A stretch of DNA of 20,473 bases from contig CALBKW010000151.1 of NCBI GenBank assembly GCA_937895785.1, positions 1-20,473 of the forward strand. Direction: 5' to 3'. Below are positions 14,409-20,473 of the stretch, one piece after another; the stretch's first letter is position 1; the number at the start of each line of letters is the position of its first letter. The notes beneath the pieces were generated by a model. The model was not told the DNA's origin and did no database searches. It saw only the letters and a list, made by a program, of their open reading frames with translations. A program made the position numbers and the translations under genes. The DNA is from an uncultured Candidatus Melainabacteria bacterium (lineage in GTDB: Bacteria > Cyanobacteriota > Vampirovibrionia > Gastranaerophilales > Gastranaerophilaceae).

Positions 14409-15730
14409 TTTATACCGACCTCAATTTCAAATAATCTATTCCAAGGATAAGAATATTTTACCTTAAATTTAGCGCCTGTAAAGTTTGCTACCCTATTTTC
14501 AAATTCTGTCATATCAATTTGGCAAGGTTCAATTAATGTTTGTCTTACATTTGCTTGATATGCCCAATCGTCTAAAAGTCTTATTGTTTCTAGTTTTTGA
14601 AAAGCTGTATGGTTATATTTTTTTGCTAAAAATTTAACTTTTCCTGCACACAATAAACTTCCCAAGGTATTTGCGGATGTGTTCCAAGCGGAATATCCAT
14701 AAAATTTCTCATTCATTTTTGAACTTATAAAATGCTCAACGAATGCATTATCTGCGCCGTTTGCATTTCTAACATCGGCAATCATCACGTTATCTGTTAA
14801 TTCAAATTTTCCTGAAAAAAGTTCTGTAGGACGTTTCATAACAATTTCACCTTGATGTTCTTTGAAATTGTTTACAACAAGTTTTAAATCCGCTTGAGAA
14901 GGTTCAACAACTTCAATATTAGCAAGTGAAAGTTGTCCCATTACTGATTTTTCAATTGAAACATCTTCATAATTTGAAATTAAATTTTTATACTCAGGTT
15001 CAGTAAATTCAACACAAACCTTCATTTTACCTTGAACAGCTCTTGCAAAAAGAGTTAGAGGTATTTCGTCAGCGCCTGTTTTTGTAAATCCGCCAAGTTT
15101 TTCCAATGCTTGAGCTTCTTGAACGTTAAATCCATATTCAGCGCAATCATCTTTTGAAAAAACTAGAGTATCAAAAAGTCCTTCTTTTTGCCATTCCAGA
15201 TATAATTTGTTAATCTCAAAATTACGTTTTCTTGTGTTTAAATAATCATCCAAAATATCGTCTGGAATTAGACGTTCAATACAGCTTTCACACCCTAATT
15301 TATGAGTTTGATATGAATAATCAAAAATCTTTTTACCGTATTTGTTCCAATATTCTTTTTCTTCTTGATTAACGTTGTTATTTGAAATTCTCATTATGCT
15401 TGAAAAGGCGTAGATTCGAGAATTATTTTCTTTTAAAATTTCCTTTAATTCTTCAACTCTTGCCTTGATTTCTTCAAAAGTTTCTGGACATCTACGAGAA
15501 GGAATTAATCCTCCATAAGCAATCGTATCAAGAGATATAACCATTGCATCAACTTGCGGAACTTGTTTCAACCATTCAAAAAGTCCTTTTATATCGGCAC
15601 TTTTAGTTAAATCTCCAAGCATTTTTCGCTCAGGAATAAAAAGTTCAATACTTTCGTCAATGTCTGCTATATCTTTAAATAAGTTGTAGCAAACGGGTCT
15701 GTTATCAATAGGTATTACACAAATTTTCAT
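14405..15730 (-). CDS. DUF4127 family protein
   Basis: 441 residues. The opening KICVIPIDNRPVCYN, then VISLDTIAYGGLIPSR (about 64-79), SSIMRISNNNVN (about 110-121) and DVRNANGADNAFVEHF are characteristic of the DUF4127 family, whose biochemical role I do not know to be established. There is no signal peptide in this copy and it looks cytoplasmic, alpha/beta. Motifs with conserved Asp, Arg and Asn suggest an enzyme, possibly acting on sugars or peptides, but this is only a guess. It is the first gene of an operon with mntP (four-base overlap). The start has TATAAT 6 nt upstream and no Shine-Dalgarno. It diverges from the secreted protein gene across 66 nt. Confidence 0.85.
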   Translation of the reverse strand: MKICVIPIDNRPVCYNLFKDIADIDESIELFIPERKMLGDLTKSADIKGLFEWLKQVPQVDAMVISLDTIAYGGLIPSRRCPETFEEIKARVEELKEILKENNSRIYAFSSIMRISNNNVNQEEKEYWNKYGKKIFDYSYQTHKLGCESCIERLIPDDILDDYLNTRKRNFEINKLYLEWQKEGLFDTLVFSKDDCAEYGFNVQEAQALEKLGGFTKTGADEIPLTLFARAVQGKMKVCVEFTEPEYKNLISNYEDVSIEKSVMGQLSLANIEVVEPSQADLKLVVNNFKEHQGEIVMKRPTELFSGKFELTDNVMIADVRNANGADNAFVEHFISSKMNEKFYGYSAWNTSANTLGSLLCAGKVKFLAKKYNHTAFQKLETIRLLDDWAYQANVRQTLIEPCQIDMTEFENRVANFTGAKFKVKYSYPWNRLFEIEVGIK

Positions 15731-15736
15731 AAATTT

Positions 15737-15742
15737 ATTATA
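15737..15742 (-). promoter_or_regulatory. DUF4127-mntP operon -10, 6 nt before the start
   Basis: A consensus TATAAT on the minus strand is followed by AAATTT and the ATG at 15730. There is no Shine-Dalgarno and no clear -35. Confidence 0.5.
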
Positions 15743-15784
15743 CTAAATAAACTTTATAATGTATGACTTTTTACAAAAATTAAG

Positions 15785-15790
15785 TATAAT
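15785..15790 (+). promoter_or_regulatory. -10 element of the secreted-protein gene, 6 nt before the start
   Basis: A consensus TATAAT is followed by TTTGTT and the ATG at 15797. There is no Shine-Dalgarno and the -35 is weak. It is divergent from the equivalent arrangement at 15737-15742, so the two promoters share a 42-nt core. Confidence 0.5.
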
Positions 15791-15796
15791 TTTGTT

Positions 15797-16432
15797 ATGA
15801 AGAAATTTATTTTGTTAATATTTTCAATATTCATATTTAGCGCAAATGCAGGTTATTGCGTTATTGATGCTGCTACAGGTGAGGATATTAAAGGTTATAG
15901 GGGTGAATTACCTGATTTGACAGAGCGTTTCCAACGTTATGTGCCACAAACAGCTCGTCCTCAGTTTAAATCAGTAGATGCCTTTAACGTATCAAAAGGA
16001 TACAAGCCAGTACCTAGAGATAATCCAACCTATGTTAATGTAATTTTGAAGAAAGAAAAAGTTTCTCAATTTGCAAACGATATAAACCAGTTATTGCCAA
16101 ATATTGAACGTTTACTTTATTCAATAGAACATGATGAAAACGAACAACTTTTTGCAGCACGTGCAAATGATTTGTATGACAATGTTGAATATTTACGTAA
16201 AAAATATCAAGATGCACCAGAAAGGTTTTATCCTGCTTATGATGCTTTAATTACTGTTGCAAATCGAGCAAGAGCAGTTGTTGCGGTTCGTAACGAAGCG
16301 ATGATTTACAATAAATACCTTCCTTATCAAACAGAAGGTTATATGTATACACCTCAATACATTAACGAGCAATTAACCTATCTTCACCAAGAATTGACAG
16401 AAACAATTTCTCTGATGAAAGACGTTAACTAA
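15797..16432 (+). CDS. Secreted or periplasmic protein of unknown function
   Basis: 211 residues. A classical signal peptide is visible: KK, a hydrophobic core FILLIFSIFIF and a small-residue site SANA around residue 18. Cys21 follows but AGYC is not a good lipobox, so cleavage by signal peptidase I is more likely. The mature part begins with a Pro/Arg-rich segment (about 30-75), then becomes helical with VSQFANDINQLLPNIERLLY and repeated charged/aromatic helices to the end, with no cysteines. I do not recognise a family. It overlaps the end of the convergent zinc-ribbon gene by four bases. Its start is leaderless-like. Confidence 0.8.
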   Translation: MKKFILLIFSIFIFSANAGYCVIDAATGEDIKGYRGELPDLTERFQRYVPQTARPQFKSVDAFNVSKGYKPVPRDNPTYVNVILKKEKVSQFANDINQLLPNIERLLYSIEHDENEQLFAARANDLYDNVEYLRKKYQDAPERFYPAYDALITVANRARAVVAVRNEAMIYNKYLPYQTEGYMYTPQYINEQLTYLHQELTETISLMKDVN

Positions 16433-16755
16433 TCTTTTTCAGGTAAGTATTTTGCCCAATGTTCGTCTAGGTTTTTAATAAAATCGTGCGCATTAAGAAC
16501 ATCGTCTTTGGATATCGGCGGTAAGTCTTCATTCATTCTTAGTGCAACTTTAGTTTTTTCTTTTTCACTAATGTCTTCCAAATCTGAAACTCCTAGGAAT
16601 GCTGTGCCAAAAGTTTTTCCGCATTTGTTGCAAAATAATTTTACAACTAACATAGAATCTTCTTCGCGAATAACTTTTATTGAATTTTCATCAAAATCTG
16701 CTTTACACCTTGAGCAGCACAGATTTGTAAACATAGCCCTAATTTTATTTTCCAT
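16429..16755 (-). CDS. Small zinc-ribbon protein of unknown function
   Basis: 108 residues with two CxxC knuckles: CCSRC (Cys14, Cys17) and FCNKCGKTFG (Cys42, Cys45), spaced like a zinc ribbon that would bind one Zn2+. The C-terminal half is acidic and helical (VSDLEDISEKEKTK, then DDVLNAHDFIKNLDEHW). No membrane segment is present. It is convergent with the secreted-protein gene, and the two stop codons overlap. A TATAAT lies 10 nt upstream of the ATG on the minus strand, and no Shine-Dalgarno follows it. It may be a nucleic-acid or ribosome-associated protein, but the sequence gives no proof. Confidence 0.78.
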   Translation of the reverse strand: MENKIRAMFTNLCCSRCKADFDENSIKVIREEDSMLVVKLFCNKCGKTFGTAFLGVSDLEDISEKEKTKVALRMNEDLPPISKDDVLNAHDFIKNLDEHWAKYLPEKD

Positions 16756-16844
16756 AACACGAAGTATTATACTCCAAATGGATAAGTTTAAAAATAGCCC
16801 ACATGTGGAATTTATATATTGTTAAATAAACAGGAGCCCCACCT

Positions 16845-16940
16845 ATGTTTACACTCTCAGTACTTACTCTCGGATTTATCGTTTATGCAGCTTGTGTAAT
16901 TATTCCAAGCGTATTAGATGAATTAGTACATACACACTAA
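16845..16940 (+). CDS. 31-residue single-helix membrane microprotein
   Basis: The frame reads MFTLSVLTLGFIVYAACVII then PSVLDELVHTH. A strong Shine-Dalgarno (CAGGAG, 16831-16836) lies 8 nt before ATG 16845, better than that of most neighbours. Residues 2-20 form one hydrophobic helix long enough to cross the membrane, followed by Pro and an acidic/His tail. It begins about 90 nt downstream of the divergent zinc-ribbon gene's start and ends 24 nt before rsmH, the place where mraZ is often found in division clusters. I know no family for it. Too short for statistics, it is supported by the ribosome site, composition and position. Confidence 0.65.
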   Translation: MFTLSVLTLGFIVYAACVIIPSVLDELVHTH

Positions 16941-16949
16941 TTGTATTTA

Positions 16950-16958
16950 TGCTAAAAT
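16950..16958 (+). promoter_or_regulatory. rsmH extended -10, 6 nt before the start
   Basis: TGC-TAAAAT is an extended -10 (TGn plus hexamer) directly before TCTTGT and the rsmH ATG. No Shine-Dalgarno is present. It gives rsmH and the following cluster a promoter of their own. Confidence 0.5.
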
Positions 16959-16964
16959 TCTTGT

Positions 16965-17900
16965 ATGCAAGAATTTAATCATTATACAGTTATGAAGCAC
17001 GAGGCCGTTGATGCATTAAATTGTCAAAACGGCTTAATTTACGTAGATGCAACACTTGGCGGTGGTGGTCATAGTGAGTTAATTTTGCAAAAAATTCAAC
17101 CAGATGGAAGATTAATTTCTTTCGATATTGATGACGATGCAATTAACTATTCACGTGAAAAATTAAAAGATTACAAAAACTTAACAATAGTAAAAGACTC
17201 TTATACAAATATTAAGAAAGTTTTACAAGACTTAAATATTGAAAAGATAACAGGCGGAATCCTCTTTGATTTGGGCGCTTCATACCATCAATTAACAAAA
17301 CAGGAACGTGGTTTTTCGTTTACTAAAGATGCTCCGTTAGATATGAGATTTAATAAAGACGCTGATTTTAGCGCTTTTGATGTCGTGAATGGCTACAAGG
17401 AAGAGGATTTGGTACGTATTTTTAGTGAATATGGTGAAGAACATTTTTCAAAAAGAATTGCCAAAGCAATTGTTGCCAAAAGGCATGTAAAATCAATAGA
17501 TACAACCTTAGAATTAGCACAAATTGTTAAAGATGCAACACCTTCAGTAAAGAGTCGTATACACCCTGCTACAAGAGTGTTTCAGGCTATTAGAATTGAA
17601 GTGAATAATGAGTTAAAAAATATTAAAAATACTTTGAATGATGTGTTGGATTTATTAGATTATGGTGCTATAATAAGTGTAATAAGTTTTCATTCACTTG
17701 AAGACAGAATTGTAAAAGAGCAGTTCAAATATCATTCGGCAAAGTGCCACTGCCCCAAAGAACAGTTAATATGCACTTGTGAGCCCCCTAAGCTTGAACT
17801 AATCAATAAAAAACCAATAACTGCAAGTGAAGAAGAATTAAAAATAAACCCACCTTCAAGAAGTGCCAAACTTAGAGTGGCAAGGTTCATTAAAAAATAA
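16965..17900 (+). CDS. rsmH: 16S rRNA m4C1402 methyltransferase RsmH (MraW)
   Basis: 311 residues, standard. RsmH uses SAM to N4-methylate C1402 in the P site of 16S rRNA. The N-terminus FNHYTVMKHEAVDAL fits the family. The SAM site is VDATLGGGGHSELIL (about 27-41), followed by FDIDDDAI (acidic, ribose contact). FDLGASYHQL at about 101-110 corresponds to the family's DLGVSSxQLD with Ser changed to Tyr, and ERGFSF plus PLDMRFN are conserved. SFHSLEDRIVKEQF and the CHCPKEQLICTCEPP cysteine cluster lie near the end. It is the first recognised gene of a division cluster with ftsL and ftsI; mraZ is not visible upstream. Confidence 0.97.
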   Translation: MQEFNHYTVMKHEAVDALNCQNGLIYVDATLGGGGHSELILQKIQPDGRLISFDIDDDAINYSREKLKDYKNLTIVKDSYTNIKKVLQDLNIEKITGGILFDLGASYHQLTKQERGFSFTKDAPLDMRFNKDADFSAFDVVNGYKEEDLVRIFSEYGEEHFSKRIAKAIVAKRHVKSIDTTLELAQIVKDATPSVKSRIHPATRVFQAIRIEVNNELKNIKNTLNDVLDLLDYGAIISVISFHSLEDRIVKEQFKYHSAKCHCPKEQLICTCEPPKLELINKKPITASEEELKINPPSRSAKLRVARFIKK

Positions 17901-17957
17901 TAATGATTTGAAGATGTGGGAATGTGTATTAGAAATCTCGGGTAGGAAGTTAAAAAA

Positions 17958-18407
17958 TTGCAACAAGAAATTTTGCACTTGAACTATAACGAATTTAATG
18001 AACTTGAAAGCTATGAGTTTGAACTCCCAGAAGAAACCGTAATCGAAGGTATCTTTGAACAAGAGGATGATGAAAAGCAAATGGCAATCAGAAAATTGAA
18101 TTTCACTCTATGTATTATGTTAATTGCATTAATTGCGGTTACCACAGTTAGCTATTATTTTGCAACAGCAAATGAAATGACTTTAAATCAAATTAGTCGT
18201 GAAACAGTTGTTTTTAATGAAGAAAATGCAGAACTTGAAAATCAGTTGGATAAATTAAAATCGTTTAATAATGTTGATAAATCAATGCAAAAAAATAACT
18301 TACTTTCAAAAGCAAAACAAGTAATAGAAGTTACAGAAGTTGATACTGCAAATGTTGCTAAAGTTGATGCGGATCAAAAAGTTTTGAACTGGGCAATTGG
18401 CTATTAA
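17958..18407 (+). CDS. ftsL: FtsL-like divisome protein
   Basis: 149 residues. A cytoplasmic acidic N-terminus (about 1-45) is followed by one membrane helix (about 47-68, FTLCIMLIALIAVTTVSYYF). A periplasmic coiled coil (about 73-103) contains EENAELENQLDKLKS, and a short polar tail follows. That topology and its place between rsmH and ftsI match FtsL, which links FtsB/FtsQ and FtsWI in the septal synthase complex. FtsL sequences diverge, so position carries much of the call. The start is TTG 17958, with AGGAAG (17944-17949) 8 nt upstream. The acidic cytoplasmic tail is longer than in many homologues. Confidence 0.75.
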   Translation: MQQEILHLNYNEFNELESYEFELPEETVIEGIFEQEDDEKQMAIRKLNFTLCIMLIALIAVTTVSYYFATANEMTLNQISRETVVFNEENAELENQLDKLKSFNNVDKSMQKNNLLSKAKQVIEVTEVDTANVAKVDADQKVLNWAIGY

Positions 18408-18453
18408 TTTTTAAGTAAATTTTCTTAACGATTATTATATTTAATTTTCCTTA

Positions 18454-18462
18454 TGATACAAT
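18454..18462 (+). promoter_or_regulatory. Possible internal promoter before ftsI (extended -10)
   Basis: TGA-TACAAT matches an extended -10. Transcription would begin about 18469, right at the AAGGGG ribosome site of ftsI. The -35 is weak. Confidence 0.4.
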
Positions 18463-18482
18463 GGTTATAAGGGGTTTTGACA

Positions 18483-20216
18483 TTGGAACGCAGAAAAATT
18501 ACAAACGATGAAAAATTTAAATCATTCGATAGGCGCTTAGGCTGTTGGCAAGTCGCTTTTGCTGTGTTTGCAATTGGTTTAATCATTCATTTATTCTTTT
18601 TGCAAGTAGTTGATTTGAAAAAATTAAAAATAAAAGCAAAAAAACAGCGTAGTGCGCAAAGTTTTGTTTTGCGTGGTGATATTTATGACCGAAACGGCAT
18701 TAAATTGGCATCAGACAAAGTCTTGTTTGATATTTATGCAAGAACTCCTGACTATGAACACACCCCTGAGGAACTTGCAAATATGCTTGCTCCTATTTTA
18801 AAAATGCCCAAATCTACTTTGGTAAAGCGTTTAAAGCAAAAAACTATTATGATTTCTCTTAAAAAAGGTGTTGATAGACAAACTCACGATGAGATTGCAA
18901 AATTGCACCTAAGAGAAATTCCGATGGATAAAAGAAGTATTCGCGTGTACCCACAGGGAGCAATGGCAGCCCACGTTTTAGGGTATTATAATTTTGATGC
19001 AGATATTGCTGCAGGTGTTGAATTAACGGCTGCAGATAGGCTAGAACTTATTGAAGGTAATACGCAAATTGAAAAAACTCCCAAAGGTGATATTATTTAT
19101 GATTTTACGACAGATCCTTTGGCAACAACTCGCCCTATGAAGGGAAAAGATGTTACTTTGACTATCAACACAGCAATTCAACACGTTTGTGAACAAGAGT
19201 TATTAAAAGTTGTTACAACAAGAAAGGCATTGAGGGGGACTGTAATTGTTACAAATCCTCGAACAGGTGAAATCTTAGCGTATGCTGTGTATCCTTATTA
19301 TGACCCAAATAACTATAAGAAAGCGACATATAACCAAATTAAAAACTGGACTTTAACAGATGTATTCCCACCAGGGTCTACTTTTAAGATTATTACAGTA
19401 GCTTCCGCAATGGAATTGGGAAAATTGAACAAATACACAAAAATCAATGATACTGGTAAAATAAAAGTTGGTTGGTGGGAAATTGAAAATTACGATTATA
19501 AAAAACGTCCAAACCCAGGTATGATTTCACTTGTATACCTATTTGAACACTCGAGTAACGTAGGTTCAGTAAAAGTTGCTCAATTGATGACCTCAAAAGA
19601 GTTTTATGACATGTTGAAGAGATTTGGTTTTGGTGAAAAAACAGGAATTGACTTACCAGGAGAATCTCGAGGTTTGTTAAAACCTGCCAATAAATGGGAT
19701 TCATCAGACCATGCAACAATGGGGTATGGTTATGGTACATCTGTAACAGCAATGCAAATGGTTGATGCTATTTCAGCACTTGCCAATAATGGCGTTAGAA
19801 TTACACCTCACGTAATTAAGTACACTCAAGAAGAGGCTCAAAACAAAATTCATTATACTCAAGTTTTGAAACCTGAGGTTGCAAAAGACGTTACAGAATT
19901 GCTTATGACGAGTATTAATAATGGTAAATCGCCGATTAAAATGGATAAATATAATGTAGCTGCCAAAACGGGTACATCTAAAAAACCCAAAGATGATGGT
20001 AGTGGTTATACAAAATATTATTACACCTCAACTGTAGGCTATTTACCAGCAACAGACCCCCAGGTTCTAATTTATATCACTGTTGACTCAGCTCAAGGTG
20101 GTGAAGTTTGGGGTAGTACAATTGCTGCACCAATTTTCAAAGAGGTTGCATCACAAGTTGCTCGTATTTTGAACTTGAAACCTGATAAAGCAGGCTCAGA
20201 TGATTTAAAAGATTAA
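18483..20216 (+). CDS. ftsI: FtsI/PBP3-type septal peptidoglycan transpeptidase
   Basis: About 577 residues of a class B penicillin-binding protein that crosslinks septal peptidoglycan. There is a single membrane anchor (about 24-45), then a pedestal domain with LRGDIYDRNGIKLA (about 65-78). The transpeptidase domain has PPGSTFKIITVAS (Ser-x-x-Lys nucleophile, Ser about 299), the SSN motif in FEHSSNVGS (about 358) and KTGTS (about 495). No PASTA domains follow. TTG 18483 is preferred because AAGGGG (18469-18474) lies 8 nt before it. TTG 18477, which adds two residues, would be only 2 nt from that site. Its place between ftsL and murE supports FtsI over the elongation PBP2. Confidence 0.95.
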   Translation: MERRKITNDEKFKSFDRRLGCWQVAFAVFAIGLIIHLFFLQVVDLKKLKIKAKKQRSAQSFVLRGDIYDRNGIKLASDKVLFDIYARTPDYEHTPEELANMLAPILKMPKSTLVKRLKQKTIMISLKKGVDRQTHDEIAKLHLREIPMDKRSIRVYPQGAMAAHVLGYYNFDADIAAGVELTAADRLELIEGNTQIEKTPKGDIIYDFTTDPLATTRPMKGKDVTLTINTAIQHVCEQELLKVVTTRKALRGTVIVTNPRTGEILAYAVYPYYDPNNYKKATYNQIKNWTLTDVFPPGSTFKIITVASAMELGKLNKYTKINDTGKIKVGWWEIENYDYKKRPNPGMISLVYLFEHSSNVGSVKVAQLMTSKEFYDMLKRFGFGEKTGIDLPGESRGLLKPANKWDSSDHATMGYGYGTSVTAMQMVDAISALANNGVRITPHVIKYTQEEAQNKIHYTQVLKPEVAKDVTELLMTSINNGKSPIKMDKYNVAAKTGTSKKPKDDGSGYTKYYYTSTVGYLPATDPQVLIYITVDSAQGGEVWGSTIAAPIFKEVASQVARILNLKPDKAGSDDLKD

Positions 20217-20234
20217 ATTTAAAGGAGTTATAAA

Positions 20235-20473
20235 ATGGATTTAGATACATTAATAAAAAATCTTGATTGTGAAAAAATTAATTACAAAAATGTAGAAATA
20301 ACAGGGCTTTCATACAATTCAAAAACTACAGAGGAAGGTAACTTGTTTATTTGCTTAGTTGGTGAAAATACAGATGGTCATGAATATGCAAAAATGGCAG
20401 AAGAAAAAGGTGCTGTGGCTTTAATGGTTGAAAGAAAATTAGACAGTGATTTACCTCAAATTCTTGTTAAATC
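20235..20473 (+). CDS. murE: UDP-MurNAc-tripeptide synthetase MurE, N-terminal part (cut by window end)
   Basis: 79 residues are visible before the window ends. NVEITGLSYNSKTTEEGNLF then CLVGENTDGHEYAKMAEEKG and AVALMVE follow the N-terminal Mur ligase domain of MurE (D-S-R/N-x-V-x-x-G-x-x-F, then G-x-x-x-D-G-H-x-F/Y, A-x-x-x-G-A). MurE adds the third amino acid (meso-DAP or Lys) to the peptidoglycan stem peptide in the cytoplasm. The ATP site and the residues that set the added amino acid lie beyond the window. Shine-Dalgarno AAAGGAG is 7 nt upstream; the gene lies 18 nt after ftsI. MurF shares part of this pattern, but the order ftsI-murE is standard. Confidence 0.88.
   Translation, partial: MDLDTLIKNLDCEKINYKNVEITGLSYNSKTTEEGNLFICLVGENTDGHEYAKMAEEKGAVALMVERKLDSDLPQILVK

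Noticed and set aside
1..20473. CRISPR array, prophage, toxin-antitoxin or other defence system
   Set aside because: No regularly spaced direct repeats, no phage structural or integrase genes, and no recognisable toxin or defence proteins among the genes.

Overview
The window is an AT-rich, densely packed stretch of bacterial chromosome that is mostly core housekeeping genes. Genes occur on both strands in short operons, with hairpin terminators at several convergent junctions. A prepilin-like protein with a very hydrophobic FTLAEVLMVMGILGVV start, flagellar genes (flaG-like, fliS, fliT-like) and a divisome/peptidoglycan cluster (rsmH-ftsL-ftsI-murE) suggest a flagellated bacterium with a cell wall. 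The overall style resembles gut Melainabacteria/Vampirovibrionia (Gastranaerophilales). That placement is an inference from gene style, not from any marker-gene comparison.

Layout: 1-1116 is the least ordinary part. Two 92-bp inverted copies of a hairpin-rich repeat (86/92 identical by eye) flank a long leader, with its own hairpin and terminator, and a small protein of unknown function. Then come mgtE (Mg2+ channel, minus) diverging from argS (plus), and a minus-strand pair encoding a protein with an MshEN-like region and an Asparaginase_II-family enzyme. A plus-strand run follows: flaG-like, fliS, fliT-like, a cation diffusion facilitator and a prepilin-like protein. Next are ychF and a CorC/HlyC-type membrane protein (minus), rqcP-dedA (plus), a dnaJ-like co-chaperone, mntP and a DUF4127 gene (minus), a secreted unknown (plus), a zinc-ribbon protein (minus), a 31-residue membrane microprotein, and rsmH-ftsL-ftsI-murE (plus; murE cut by the window end).

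Functional threads: divalent metal handling recurs (MgtE, CorC-like, CDF, MntP). Translation and ribosome quality functions are ArgS, YchF, RqcP and RsmH. Cell-envelope growth is FtsL, FtsI and MurE. Surface appendages are the flagellar chaperones and the pilin-like protein.

The most systematic signal is regulatory. Six genes that lack a Shine-Dalgarno have a -10-like hexamer ending exactly 6 nt before the ATG, which predicts leaderless transcripts. I found no convincing complete new biological system. The best leads are the repeat-bracketed small gene, the leaderless-promoter pattern, the microprotein before rsmH and the DnaJ with half a zinc finger.
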